Shown: positions 51,897 through 60,738, counted from the first letter of the stretch. The stretch is DNA of 64,000 nucleotides from an uncultured Clostridia bacterium (GCA_947626685.1 CANQTD010000002.1:62001-126000); one strand, 5' to 3'. Translations and numbers: made by a program. The notes: generated from the letters alone by a model not told the origin.

Positions 51897-52084
51897 AATG
51901 CGCGCGGTGTTCGGCAGGGCTCTCGTATAACGAGCTCGGGCTCAACAAAAAATACAATCCCGCAGGCGGCGCGCTGTGCCTCGGCTGTCTCGCCGCGAAA
52001 TTGGGTGTCAGCGAAGCGCGGCTGCGCGAGAAGATCGAAGAATTTCTCCGCGCGGGCTGCCTTCTGTTCGTCAAGGATACATAA
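51893..52084 (+). CDS. Small CxxC protein of unknown function
   Basis: This 63-aa protein has two C-x2-C pairs (C3/C6 and C29/C32), which could bind one zinc, followed by a short helix-rich end. It overlaps the alpha-galactosidase gene by 4 nt, so it is probably made with it. I do not recognise a family. Confidence 0.65.
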   Translation: MKCARCSAGLSYNELGLNKKYNPAGGALCLGCLAAKLGVSEARLREKIEEFLRAGCLLFVKDT

Positions 52085-52149
52085 AACATAGCCGGATCGC
52101 AGATACTTCTTTTCCGATACATAGAGTTCGCTCTATCTGGAGGTGAAGT

Positions 52150-52920
52150 ATGCTCAGCAAAGTCATCATCTGCGGTGTGGATACCACGGGGCTTCCCAAG
52201 CTCACGGCGCAGGAGAACGAAGTTCTCATGGAAAAACTCAAAAAAGGGGACAGGGCGGCGCGCGATACCTTTATCGTGGGCAATATGCGCCTTGTCCTTT
52301 CTCTCGTCAAGCGGTTTTGGGCGAAGAACGCGAATGCGGACGACGTCTTTCAGGCGGGTTGCGTAGGGCTCATCAAGGCGATCGACAATTTCGATCTGAG
52401 ATTCGGCGTGAAGTTTTCGACGTACGCCGTCCCCATGATCCTCGGGGAGATCAAGCGGTTTTTGCGCGACGGAAACTCTCTCCGCGTCAGCCGCTCCATC
52501 CGCGATACGGCATACCGTATCCTCAAAGTGCGCGAGGCGATCGAGGGGAGAGACGAGGAGGCGACGATCGAGAAGATCGCCGCGGAGATGCAGGTAAAGG
52601 AGCGGGAAGTCGTGTACGCGCTCGACGCGATCTCCGATCCCGTCTCCATCTACGATCCCGTCTACAATAAGACAGGGGACACCCTCACCTTAGTCGACCA
52701 GCTCTGCGACGAGAGCCAGAGCGATGAGATCTGGACGGAGCACGTCGCCCTCCGCGAGGCGATCGAACGGCTCACCGAACGGGAGCGGAAGATCCTCATG
52801 CTCCGCTACTACGAGGGAAAGACGCAGACGGAGATCTCTGCGGAAGTGGGCATCTCGCAGGCGCAGGTGTCCCGCCTCGAAAAGAACGCGCTCGGCGCCA
52901 TCCGCAGAGAAATTTCGTGA
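52150..52920 (+). CDS. sigG: RNA polymerase sporulation sigma factor SigG
   Basis: The 256-aa protein starts with the sigma-G mark I-C-G-V-D-T near residue 7 and has region 2 (D-D-V-F-Q-A-G-C-V-G-L-I-K-A-I), region 3 and the region 4 HTH (Q-A-Q-V-S-R-L-E-K). It drives late forespore genes such as spoVA. A TCTGGAGGTGAAGT site precedes ATG 52150. sigE and sigG are adjacent in most sporulators; here about 1.4 kb separates them. Confidence 0.95.
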   Translation: MLSKVIICGVDTTGLPKLTAQENEVLMEKLKKGDRAARDTFIVGNMRLVLSLVKRFWAKNANADDVFQAGCVGLIKAIDNFDLRFGVKFSTYAVPMILGEIKRFLRDGNSLRVSRSIRDTAYRILKVREAIEGRDEEATIEKIAAEMQVKEREVVYALDAISDPVSIYDPVYNKTGDTLTLVDQLCDESQSDEIWTEHVALREAIERLTERERKILMLRYYEGKTQTEISAEVGISQAQVSRLEKNALGAIRREIS

Positions 52921-52930
52921 GAGAGAAACA

Positions 52931-52940
52931 TTTCGACAAA
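52931..52940. promoter_or_regulatory. Spo0A-box-like sequence before ylmC
   Basis: TTTCGACAAA is a full match to the inverted 0A box (TTTGTCGAAA), 18 nt before the GTG of ylmC and just after sigG. Confidence 0.45.
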
Positions 52941-52958
52941 TTCCGCATACGATAGAAT

Positions 52959-53297
52959 GTGGAAACGAGTTTCATCGAGTTAAAGCACAAGGAAACGGTG
53001 AACCTTCTCGACGGCAAGCAGCTCGGCAAGGTTTGCGATGTCATCTTCTCCTGGCCCGAGAACAGGGTGCAGGGGATCGTCGTCCCCGGGAGAAAGGGGT
53101 TCAGATGGGGGAAGGCGGATCTCTTTATCGACATCCGCTGCGTGAAGAAGATTGGCGTAGACGTCATTCTCGTCGAGATCAAAGCGGCCCCGAAGCCCAA
53201 CAAAAAGAGCGGGAAATGGGCAGATAATCCCCCGGATGCGCCGCCCTATTTCCGCGGGGGAGGAGAGGACCGCCGCGACTACGGCGAATACGAATAA
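52959..53297 (+). CDS. YlmC/YmxH-family PRC-barrel sporulation protein
   Basis: The 112-aa protein has a PRC-barrel fold: F-I-E-L-K-H-K-E-T-V-N-L-L-D-G-K-Q-L-G, V-P-G and I-D-I-R-C-V-K-K-I-G. YlmC/YmxH proteins follow sigG in many Firmicutes and are linked to sporulation, though their job is not known. GTG 52959 is preceded by GATAGAAT with a poor ribosome site. The tail (from about 85) is charged and variable. Confidence 0.85.
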   Translation: METSFIELKHKETVNLLDGKQLGKVCDVIFSWPENRVQGIVVPGRKGFRWGKADLFIDIRCVKKIGVDVILVEIKAAPKPNKKSGKWADNPPDAPPYFRGGGEDRRDYGEYE

Positions 53298-53301
53298 TCA
53301 G

Positions 53302-53342
53302 AAAAGCGGCGCAACTTCCGTTGGGGAAAAGATGCCGCTTTT
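53302..53342 (+). terminator. Terminator after sigG-ylmC
   Basis: AAAAGCGGC and GCCGCTTTT form a 9-bp stem with a 23-nt loop, followed by a further T. Confidence 0.75.
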
Positions 53343-53355
53343 TGCATGTTACGAA

Positions 53356-53378
53356 AGTAATATGCGTGACATAATACT
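53356..53378 (-). repeat. 23-bp palindromic motif, copy 4 (inverted orientation)
   Basis: Left arm AGTAATATG, centre CGTGA, right arm CATAATACT. The centre is the complement of TCACG in copies 1 and 2, so this copy is inverted. It lies between two terminators. Confidence 0.6.
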
Positions 53379-53395
53379 ATGAAAAGTCAAAAATA

Positions 53396-53415
53396 CCCCG
53401 CTTTTGCGGGGTTTT
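53396..53415. terminator. Bidirectional terminator between convergent operons
   Basis: CCCCGC-TTTT-GCGGGG hairpin; TTTT follows on the + strand, and TATTTTTG on the minus strand. Confidence 0.82.
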
Positions 53416-53431
53416 CGCTTGGTTTTTTCCA

Positions 53432-55147
53432 TTATTTCTTATAGCAGTCGCAGGGATAGCCGTCCGGTTTATATCCCGTGTCGGAACACTTCTTGCAGAA
53501 GTATTCTGGGACGAAATCCTTGTCGGAGAGATTGAGGCGGGCGAGCGCGGCCGCGCGCCTCTCTTTGGCGGCAGCCAACTTTGCCTCGATGGAGGGGAGC
53601 GTTTCGGGAGAGTAGAGCTCCGCTTTCGCGAGTTCGAGCTGGCCTTTCCGCAAGACGCTTTCCGCCTCCTTGTAGTCGGCGTCCTTTTCGGCGATGGCGC
53701 GCGCCCGTTCGACGTTGCGCATCGCGAGCCGTTTTCTCTCCGCGTAAAACCGTTCGCGGTCCGTCCGTTCGTCCGCTGCGATCGCGGCTTCGCTCTTGAA
53801 GGGATTCTGCTTTGCGGGTATGGGTGCCGAAGGCTTTTCGGGGATCTCCGAGACGGCAGACACGCCGAGCCGCTTCCATTCGGAGAGGAGCTTGTTCATG
53901 TAGGGGAGGGGAGCGGAAGCAATTTCGCTCCTTTTTGCCGCTTCGAGGATCATTTCGTCCGAAAAGCTCCAATTTCTCCATGTTTCGATCATGTCGAGGG
54001 TCGCCTGCGACTTCTTCACGACCCCGCAGAGACCCTGTATGCGTCCGAGCAGGCGGAGCTGCCCGTCGCGCGCGGCGCAGTATTCCCGCACGCTCTCGTG
54101 GTCGACGACGCCCGCCGCATACAGCCCGTCGATCATGTCGTCGAGCTCCGCAAAGCCGTAGGAGAGGCGGAGCCCCAACGAGGCGAGAAGGGTCAGGCTC
54201 TCTTCGTCGTAACCGCGTTCCAGCCACTTTACGGCGTATTCTTCTATGTAAGGGCGGGGATTCGGCGTTTTCAGACCGAGTTTTTTTGCGACTTTGAACA
54301 CGATGGAGGCGAGTTCCTCCTGTTCGGCGAGGTAGGCTTTCGCGTCGCTCTCGGTGAAGATCTTTTTTTCGGCGAGCTCGCTCACGCGCGCGTCGAGGGC
54401 TTTGAGAGACCCCGTCCCGTTCGAGGAAGCGCAGGCGCAGACGGCACCGATCTCCATGCCCTCCGCGAGCCATTTTTCGAGATACTCGTAGTCGGCGTCC
54501 TGCGGTTTGCGGTAGACGCCGAGCAGCGAAAAGATGTGCGCCAGCTCCTTTTCGCGCGTATGGAAGTCGGCGAGATCCGCTTCCACCTGTTCCAGCGTGA
54601 ATTTCATCGCCTTTGCGAGCTGTTTCGCCTTGTTGAGGATATGGTTCGCCGAAAGTTTCGGCCCGTCCTTGCGGATGCAGTACTCCACGATGAGCAGGAA
54701 CGCCTGATGCTCCATCGGGGTCTCTTCGAGAAATTCGAGGAGCTTGCGGTGATCGTAAGGGGAGAGATCTTTGTTGGCCTTTTGCAGGAGCCGGAAGAGA
54801 TCCTGGTTGAATTGGGCATACTTTTCGGGGCGGAGGGGCTTCGGCTTGCCGACGGAAGCGTTCACGGGGAGATATTCGATGAGGAGCGGCGACTTGGAGA
54901 GGACCTGAACGAGGCCGCACTCTTCCCAGAAGGAGAAGATCTCGGCGAACCTGTCATAGGGGATCTTCAGAAGTTTCGCGGCGTTCTCCGCGTCGAAATC
55001 TTTTCCGCAGTGGCAAAGATACAGCCCGTAGAGATAGGCGCGCACGGCGTCGCCGTCCGCTTCGGGGAGATATTTGGCGATGAACTGGTTTTCCACGCTC
55101 GTGAAGGCGCGCTCGCCGTAATCCTTCGAGAAGGATGAAAATGACAT
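53432..55147 (-). CDS. DnaD-domain protein fused to a DnaI/DnaC-type helicase-loader N-terminal zinc domain
   Basis: This 571-aa protein combines two replication-initiation modules. Residues about 5-95 are the DnaD N-terminal winged helix (V-E-N-Q-F-I-A-K-Y-L-P, A-Y-L-Y-G-L-Y-L-C, then W-E-E-C-G-L-V). DnaD/DnaB-like C-terminal domains follow (about 185-265 and about 385-430, ending Y-M-N-K-L-L-S-E-W-K-R-L-G). Residues about 460-571 resemble the N-terminal domain of clostridial DnaC/DnaI helicase loaders, ending in a zinc cluster C551-x2-C554-S-D-T-G-Y and C566-x-C568. In normal loaders an AAA+ ATPase follows; here the frame stops two residues after the cluster. The next sequence is a terminator with no AAA+ coding in any frame. 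Start ATG 55147 has GGAGG. Either a separate AAA+ protein completes it, or loading works without one. Confidence 0.78.
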   Translation of the reverse strand: MSFSSFSKDYGERAFTSVENQFIAKYLPEADGDAVRAYLYGLYLCHCGKDFDAENAAKLLKIPYDRFAEIFSFWEECGLVQVLSKSPLLIEYLPVNASVGKPKPLRPEKYAQFNQDLFRLLQKANKDLSPYDHRKLLEFLEETPMEHQAFLLIVEYCIRKDGPKLSANHILNKAKQLAKAMKFTLEQVEADLADFHTREKELAHIFSLLGVYRKPQDADYEYLEKWLAEGMEIGAVCACASSNGTGSLKALDARVSELAEKKIFTESDAKAYLAEQEELASIVFKVAKKLGLKTPNPRPYIEEYAVKWLERGYDEESLTLLASLGLRLSYGFAELDDMIDGLYAAGVVDHESVREYCAARDGQLRLLGRIQGLCGVVKKSQATLDMIETWRNWSFSDEMILEAAKRSEIASAPLPYMNKLLSEWKRLGVSAVSEIPEKPSAPIPAKQNPFKSEAAIAADERTDRERFYAERKRLAMRNVERARAIAEKDADYKEAESVLRKGQLELAKAELYSPETLPSIEAKLAAAKERRAAALARLNLSDKDFVPEYFCKKCSDTGYKPDGYPCDCYKK

Positions 55148-55196
55148 AAATTCCTCCGTACGCGCCCTTGTTTTTTCCCGAAAACACGAACAATGC

Positions 55197-55225
55197 TTGC
55201 TTTTTTCAAGAACACGTTGTATAAT
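55197..55225 (+). promoter_or_regulatory. Promoter of the sbcD-sbcC operon
   Basis: TTGCTT at 55197-55202, 17 nt, TATAAT at 55220-55225, 75 nt before the sbcD start. Confidence 0.75.
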
Positions 55226-55299
55226 AGTATATCATAGCGCCCGCGAAAAAGCAATCGTGTTTTTGCCTTGCGGGGAAATTTTTCCGAAAACGGTCGAAA

Positions 55300-56463
55300 G
55301 TGAACATTCTGCACACCTCGGATTGGCATCTCGGCAAACGCCTCATGGACAGGGAACGCCTTGCGGAGCAGTCCGACGCACTCAACGAAATCAAAGAGAT
55401 CTGCGAGAGAGAACATGTGGACCTCGTCCTCGTCGCGGGAGACGTGTTCGATACCTTTCTCCCTCCCGCCGAAGCGGAGGAACTCTTTTTCCGTGCCGTG
55501 AAGGGGATCGCGGGAGAGGACCGCGCGGTCGTGCTCATCAGCGGGAACCACGACGACGGCGTCCGTCTCTCCGCTTCCGCCCCGCTCGCAGCCGAAAACG
55601 GCGTCTATATCTTCGGAGGGAAAGGGCAGCGATTCCCGGTAGGGGGAAACCGCGCCGTAAAGGCCGTGGAGGCGGGGGAAAACTACGTCGTCATCCAAAA
55701 CGCGGCGGGGGAGCGCGTGTACATCAACGCGCTGCCCTATCCGAACGAGGCGCGTCTCAAAGAGGACAAGACGGAGGAGAGCTACGCCGAAAAGACGCTC
55801 CGCTGGATCCAAATGGGCGACGAAGCGTACGACGGGAGCATTCCGCATATTCTGCTCTCCCATCTTTTCGTCGCAGGCGGGAAGGTCTCGGACAGCGAAC
55901 GCTCCATCGATCTCGGCGGGGCGCGCGCCGTGCCCCTTTGCAATCTGCCCGCGTTCGGCTATACGGCGCTCGGCCACCTGCACAGGAGACAGGGATTTGC
56001 CTCCAAGAACGCCCATTACAGCAGTTCCCTCTTGCAATATTCCTTCGACGAGGCGAATACGGAAAAGGTCGTCCTTCTCTTAAAGACGGAGGGAACGGAC
56101 GTCCGCATCGAAAAAGAGATCCCCATCCGTTCGGGCAAACGGCTCGTACGCCTCGAAGCAAACGACGTCCCCGCCGCGCTCGGTCTGCTCCGTGCGCAGG
56201 AGAACAAATTCATCGAACTCACGCTCTATCTCGACGCGCCGCTCCTTGCCGCCGAGACGCAGGCCCTCCGCGAGGCGAACGAGGGGCTCGTTTCCCTCAA
56301 CGTGCACGTCAAAGAGGGGAGCGAAGCGGAGATCGTCCGCCGCTCCGATCTGAGCGAGCGCGAACTGTTCGAAGCATTTTACAGAAAACAATGCGGGGGA
56401 AAAGACCCCCCCGAGGAGATCACGCAGGAGTTTTTGCTCCTCTTGAAGGAGGGCGAGCAGTGA
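55300..56463 (+). CDS. sbcD: Nuclease SbcCD subunit D
   Basis: The 387-aa Mre11-type phosphoesterase has L-H-T-S-D-W-H-L-G at the start, A-G-D-V-F-D, S-G-N-H-D-D, L-S-H-L-F and G-H-L-H. With SbcC it opens hairpins and degrades DNA ends. GTG 55300 is used because it starts the motif at residue 5; it overlaps sbcC by 4 nt (GTGA). Confidence 0.95.
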   Translation: MNILHTSDWHLGKRLMDRERLAEQSDALNEIKEICEREHVDLVLVAGDVFDTFLPPAEAEELFFRAVKGIAGEDRAVVLISGNHDDGVRLSASAPLAAENGVYIFGGKGQRFPVGGNRAVKAVEAGENYVVIQNAAGERVYINALPYPNEARLKEDKTEESYAEKTLRWIQMGDEAYDGSIPHILLSHLFVAGGKVSDSERSIDLGGARAVPLCNLPAFGYTALGHLHRRQGFASKNAHYSSSLLQYSFDEANTEKVVLLLKTEGTDVRIEKEIPIRSGKRLVRLEANDVPAALGLLRAQENKFIELTLYLDAPLLAAETQALREANEGLVSLNVHVKEGSEAEIVRRSDLSERELFEAFYRKQCGGKDPPEEITQEFLLLLKEGEQ

Positions 56464-59039
56464 AACCCATCTCACTTGAATTTTGCGGCATCAACTCTTT
56501 CTCCGAAAAGGCGTCGATCGACTTCGAAAAACTCCTCGAATTCGGGCTCTTCGGCATTTTCGGGGATACGGGCTCGGGCAAGAGCACCATCCTCGACGCG
56601 ATCGGGTTCGCCCTCTACGGGAGCGTGACCCGCTGCCCCCGCCCTTACAGCATCGCAGATATCATCAACTATAAGCACGATTCCGCTTACGTCAATTTCG
56701 AATTTGAGATCGTCTTTGACGGCAAGCGCAGACGGTACCGCGTGGAGCGGACGCTCAAACGGAAGGGCGCAGCCCAGACCGTCGATCTGTACGAATACGA
56801 AAACGGAGCCCGCCGCGCGATTGCGTCGGGCCCGAGGACGGCAGACCCCAAGCTCGAGGAGATCATAGGCCTCGAACAGAGGGACTTCGAACGTTGTATC
56901 GCGCTCCCGCAGGGGCAGTTCGCCCAATTTGTCAAGGCGCCTCCGGGGGAGCGGTTGAAGCTCATGTCCCGTCTTTTCGACCTCGAGCGTTACGGCGCGG
57001 CCCTGACGAAACAGATCAACAAAAAGACCGCGGAGGCGGACAGAACGCTCGGCGAGCTGAACGTCAGGCTCGAACCGTACGCGGAGATCTCCGCCGAGGC
57101 GAACGCCGCGCTTGCCGCCGAGATCGAAGGGCTTCGCGCCGCAGAAACGGAGGCGCGCGCCGCCGCGGATTCCCTCCGTGAAGAGGAAAAGTCGCTCTCG
57201 GCGCGGTTCGCCAAAAAACAGGAGGCGGAACAGACCGCACAGCGGCTCGCCCGTCTCACCGAACGTCTCCCCGCGATGGACGCGCTCGGCAGAGAGCTTT
57301 CCCGTCTCGAAAAGGCGGCGTTCGTCGTCGCCGCGGAAAGAGACGGCAGAGAACTGCGCGCGCAGTCCGTAAAGGCGAAAGAGCGGGTGGAGGAGGCGAA
57401 CGCACGCCTTACCCGCGCCGCGGAAACTTGTTTTGCCGCAGAGACGTGGGATGAAGAGGCGGCCGACGCCGAGATCGAAGAACTGCTCGCCCTTCATATG
57501 AGGGCTTCCGCCGCGGAAAAGGCAGAGGAGCGCAGAAAGCGCGCCGCGGCGCGCGTCGGAGAGATCGACGGCGAAAAGGAGGCCTTCCGCACAAAGTTTC
57601 TCGGCTTCTTCTACGATGACGAAAAAGCGGAGTTCGAAAAGAAGAGAGCGGAGCTCGGCAAAGGGGATTTCCTCACGTTCGCAGAGACGTACGGCAAAGC
57701 CGCCCTCTTCCGCGAAGAATACGGCGAAATGGCGCGCGAGCTGAATGACCTCACCCTCAAATACCCCGAGATCGCGGAGGACAGCGCGCCGCTCATCGAA
57801 AAATACACGCGGCTCGGCACGGGCGAAGAGATCGGATTTTCAGACCTTCGCAGAGAGTACGAGGCGCGGGAGAGCGCGCGCAAACAGCTCGACGCAGACA
57901 TGCTCCGTCTCGAAGCGCGGCGCGGGGAATACGAACTCGCGCAAAGGCGCACGTTACAATTGGACAGGGAGCGTGAAGAGCTCGAGGCGGAGATCGCGGT
58001 CTGCGCAAAGGAGATCGAGGGCGTCACGGCGTCTCCCTCCGAGATCATGGAGACGGTCGAACGCAAAAAACTCGCGCGGAGGCGCATGCTCGAACGCAGG
58101 ACTTCCTGCCGCGAGGAACTTTCCAAGTCGCAAGCCGCCCTCACCGCGGCCGAGGAGATCTCGAAAAATGCGGACGCCGCCCTCCAAGCGGCAAGAGCGC
58201 GTTTTTGCGATACCCTGAAAGCGGGCGGGTTCGAAAGCGCGGAGGAAGCCGAACTTCTCGCCGCGAAATATCCCGATCCCGCCGCCGCAAAGCGCGGATA
58301 CGAAGCGTTCCGCACGGAGTACGCCGCCGTCCGCGCGAGGAGCGAGGAGCTCGCGGGCGAGGACTTTTCGCTTGTCTCGCGGGAGCGTCTCGACGGGGTG
58401 CGTTCCGTGTGCAAGGAGAAGGAAGAGGAGACGAGAGAGATCTCCCGCAAACTTGCCCTCGCCGAGAGAAAACTCGCGGAGGGGGAGAGCCGCCTTCTCG
58501 AAAAAGCCGAGCTCGAAAAGAACCTCCAAGCTGCCCGCAAGCGATACGACGGTCTCGACCTGCTCAGAGGTCTCGTGCGCGACGGGAAGTTCATGGAGTT
58601 CGTGGCGGAAGAATATCTCCAGACGGTCGCGGTCAACGCGAGCACGCGGCTCATCTCCCTCACGGACGGCAGATATTTCCTGCGCTACGACGGCGGATTT
58701 TTCGTCGGGGACAATTTCAACGGCGGGAAACTGCGCGGCGTGCACACGCTGTCGGGAGGGGAGACCTTCCTCGTCTCGCTTTCCCTCGCCCTCGCGCTCG
58801 GCGCGGAGATCTGCGCGCGTTCGCTGCGCCCCATCGAGTTCTTCTTCCTCGACGAAGGGTTCGGGACGCTCGACAGCCATCTGGTGGACACCGTGATGGA
58901 CAGTCTCGAAAAACTCAGAAACGAACATTTCTCGATCGGGATCATCTCCCACGTCGGGGAATTGAAAAACAGGATCGACCGCAAGCTCCTCGTCACGAAG
59001 GCGACCGAGGAGTGCGGATCGGTGATCAAACCGGAGTGA
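56460..59039 (+). CDS. sbcC: Nuclease SbcCD subunit C (SMC-like ATPase)
   Basis: The 859-aa Rad50-type protein has Walker A G-D-T-G-S-G-K-S-T near residue 38, the Q-loop G-Q-F-A-Q-F, a long coiled coil (about 190-700), the signature L-S-G-G-E-T-F and Walker B F-F-L-D-E-G-F-G-T-L-D. A clear C-x-x-C zinc hook was not seen in the middle of the coil. It is shorter than the 1048-aa E. coli protein. GTG 56460 overlaps sbcD; the long open frame upstream is only the sbcD overlap. Confidence 0.94.
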   Translation: MKPISLEFCGINSFSEKASIDFEKLLEFGLFGIFGDTGSGKSTILDAIGFALYGSVTRCPRPYSIADIINYKHDSAYVNFEFEIVFDGKRRRYRVERTLKRKGAAQTVDLYEYENGARRAIASGPRTADPKLEEIIGLEQRDFERCIALPQGQFAQFVKAPPGERLKLMSRLFDLERYGAALTKQINKKTAEADRTLGELNVRLEPYAEISAEANAALAAEIEGLRAAETEARAAADSLREEEKSLSARFAKKQEAEQTAQRLARLTERLPAMDALGRELSRLEKAAFVVAAERDGRELRAQSVKAKERVEEANARLTRAAETCFAAETWDEEAADAEIEELLALHMRASAAEKAEERRKRAAARVGEIDGEKEAFRTKFLGFFYDDEKAEFEKKRAELGKGDFLTFAETYGKAALFREEYGEMARELNDLTLKYPEIAEDSAPLIEKYTRLGTGEEIGFSDLRREYEARESARKQLDADMLRLEARRGEYELAQRRTLQLDREREELEAEIAVCAKEIEGVTASPSEIMETVERKKLARRRMLERRTSCREELSKSQAALTAAEEISKNADAALQAARARFCDTLKAGGFESAEEAELLAAKYPDPAAAKRGYEAFRTEYAAVRARSEELAGEDFSLVSRERLDGVRSVCKEKEEETREISRKLALAERKLAEGESRLLEKAELEKNLQAARKRYDGLDLLRGLVRDGKFMEFVAEEYLQTVAVNASTRLISLTDGRYFLRYDGGFFVGDNFNGGKLRGVHTLSGGETFLVSLSLALALGAEICARSLRPIEFFFLDEGFGTLDSHLVDTVMDSLEKLRNEHFSIGIISHVGELKNRIDRKLLVTKATEECGSVIKPE

Positions 59040-59049
59040 GGTAACCAAT

Positions 59050-60738
59050 TTGACGACTATGCTGACGCCTGTCACCCTTTGGCAGGACTTTGACGATTCT
59101 CTGCCCGCAAATGAGGAACTGCTTTCCGAGAAGAGGGAAGGCGGGGTCGTTTGGCGCGACGTCTATATCTACGGCAGGAACGTCGGTTCCGGGGCGGGCC
59201 GCGTCAAGATCTACGGGAAATACGTTTTCCCCGAGAATGCGGCGAAATTTCCCGTCGTCATGATCTTGTTCGAGGCGGGAATGCCCTTCGACGAAACGCT
59301 CGTTCTCCGCTATGTGAAAAGCGGGTACGGCGTCTTTTGCGTCGACTATTGCGGCGAGAGGGCGGAGGGGTACTATACCGTCTATCCCAAACTCGTCGAT
59401 TACGGAAACCTCGTCCGCGCCGAGCGGCATATCGACTATTGCGACCGCTCCGCAAAGGAGACGAGCTGGTACGAATGGGCGTCAGTCGCGAGGTATGCCG
59501 TCAACTATCTGAGCCGCAGGGCGGAAGTGAGCGCGGTCGGCGCGCTCGGGCTGAAAACGGGAGGCGAGATCCTCTTCAAGATCGCCCCGTATTCGCCCAT
59601 CGGCTGTATGATCTCGGTCTGCGCGGCGGGCTGGCTCGCCTACCGCGGCATCGGTAAGTTCGCGGGCGGCGAAAACCGCGTGCTCGACGACGAACGCCAC
59701 CGCTTCATCGCGGGGATCGACTCGCAGAGCTACGCGCCGCACGTCAAGTGCCCCGTCTTGCTCGTCTCAGCCATCAGCGACAAAAAATACAATTACGACA
59801 GGGTATTCGATACCTTCCGCCAGATCAATCCGAACGTGGAAAAGGCGATCTTGTTCTCCGCGCACGGGAGCGGGCAGGTCGGCAGGCATTCGCTCAAAGA
59901 TATCGACTTGTTCCTCGACAAATATCTGCGCGGGAGAACGGTGTTCCTCTCCAAGCCGATCGGCGTCTCCGTGGAGGAGGACGCGGAGGGCAACCTCGTC
60001 GCGTCGGGCGAATTCGACCCGGGCGGGGAGATCAAGGATTTCGGGATCATCTACACCGAAAACGTCGCCGCCTTCAAGACGAGGGATTGGACGCGCGTGA
60101 TCGGCCGTGCGGAGGATCTCTCCGCAGACAACGTCGGCAAAGTTCCGCTCCCCCTCTATAAGGGGACGGAGAAGGCGCTCGTCTTTGCCTTCGTCAATTA
60201 CAGCAACGAGTTCTCGGTCACTTCGAAGATCCTCGAGGTGAACGTCGCAAAGCGTTATGCGAACACCTGTCCGAAGAGCCGCGTCATTTACAGCGAGGCG
60301 GACGGACGGAACGGCTTTTCCATGTTCTGGAAGAGAACGCGCGCGATCGCGGGGTGTTTTTCGGAGAGCACCAATTCAGGCATCCGCATCGAACCCGGCT
60401 ACGGCGGGATCAAAGGGGTCTCCGTCCGTCCCGGCGTGATCTCCTACCGCGTGGGAGAGGCGCGCTATGAGGCTCCCGAGGGCGCGGGCTTCCGCTTCCA
60501 CGCGTACGCCCCGTCGAAGTCCCGCCTCAAAGTCGTCTTTTACAGGGATGAAGAGGAGCGCACGGGGTATTTCTGCGACGTCGAAGTCGGCGGGGGCGGC
60601 ATCTGGAAGAATATCTTTCTCGAAGCCTCCGATTTCAAGGCGGAGACGGGGGAGACGCTCGAGGAATTCAAAGGCGTCGTCTCCGTCGCGTTCATGAGCG
60701 ACGACGAGGTCCTCATCAACAATGTGTTCTGGATCTGA
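59050..60738 (+). CDS. Alpha/beta-hydrolase-like protein lacking the nucleophile serine
   Basis: This 562-aa protein has an alpha/beta-hydrolase N-terminal half (to about 305) like dienelactone hydrolase or acetyl-xylan esterase, and a beta-rich C-terminal half (about 310-560). At the nucleophile elbow it reads G-A-L-G-L-K-T-G-G, so the expected Ser of G-x-S-x-G is K169. Late candidates for acid and His (S-A-I-S-D, A-H-G-S-G) remain. It is therefore probably not a normal esterase; a binding or other role is possible. TTG 59050 has GAGG at good distance; ATG 59059 is the alternative. It follows sbcC by 10 nt. Confidence 0.72.
   Translation: MTTMLTPVTLWQDFDDSLPANEELLSEKREGGVVWRDVYIYGRNVGSGAGRVKIYGKYVFPENAAKFPVVMILFEAGMPFDETLVLRYVKSGYGVFCVDYCGERAEGYYTVYPKLVDYGNLVRAERHIDYCDRSAKETSWYEWASVARYAVNYLSRRAEVSAVGALGLKTGGEILFKIAPYSPIGCMISVCAAGWLAYRGIGKFAGGENRVLDDERHRFIAGIDSQSYAPHVKCPVLLVSAISDKKYNYDRVFDTFRQINPNVEKAILFSAHGSGQVGRHSLKDIDLFLDKYLRGRTVFLSKPIGVSVEEDAEGNLVASGEFDPGGEIKDFGIIYTENVAAFKTRDWTRVIGRAEDLSADNVGKVPLPLYKGTEKALVFAFVNYSNEFSVTSKILEVNVAKRYANTCPKSRVIYSEADGRNGFSMFWKRTRAIAGCFSESTNSGIRIEPGYGGIKGVSVRPGVISYRVGEARYEAPEGAGFRFHAYAPSKSRLKVVFYRDEEERTGYFCDVEVGGGGIWKNIFLEASDFKAETGETLEEFKGVVSVAFMSDDEVLINNVFWI

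Noticed and set aside
55197-56459. Upstream extension of the sbcC frame
   Set aside because: It overlaps sbcD completely and reads as Arg/Gly-rich nonsense; sbcC begins at GTG 56460.
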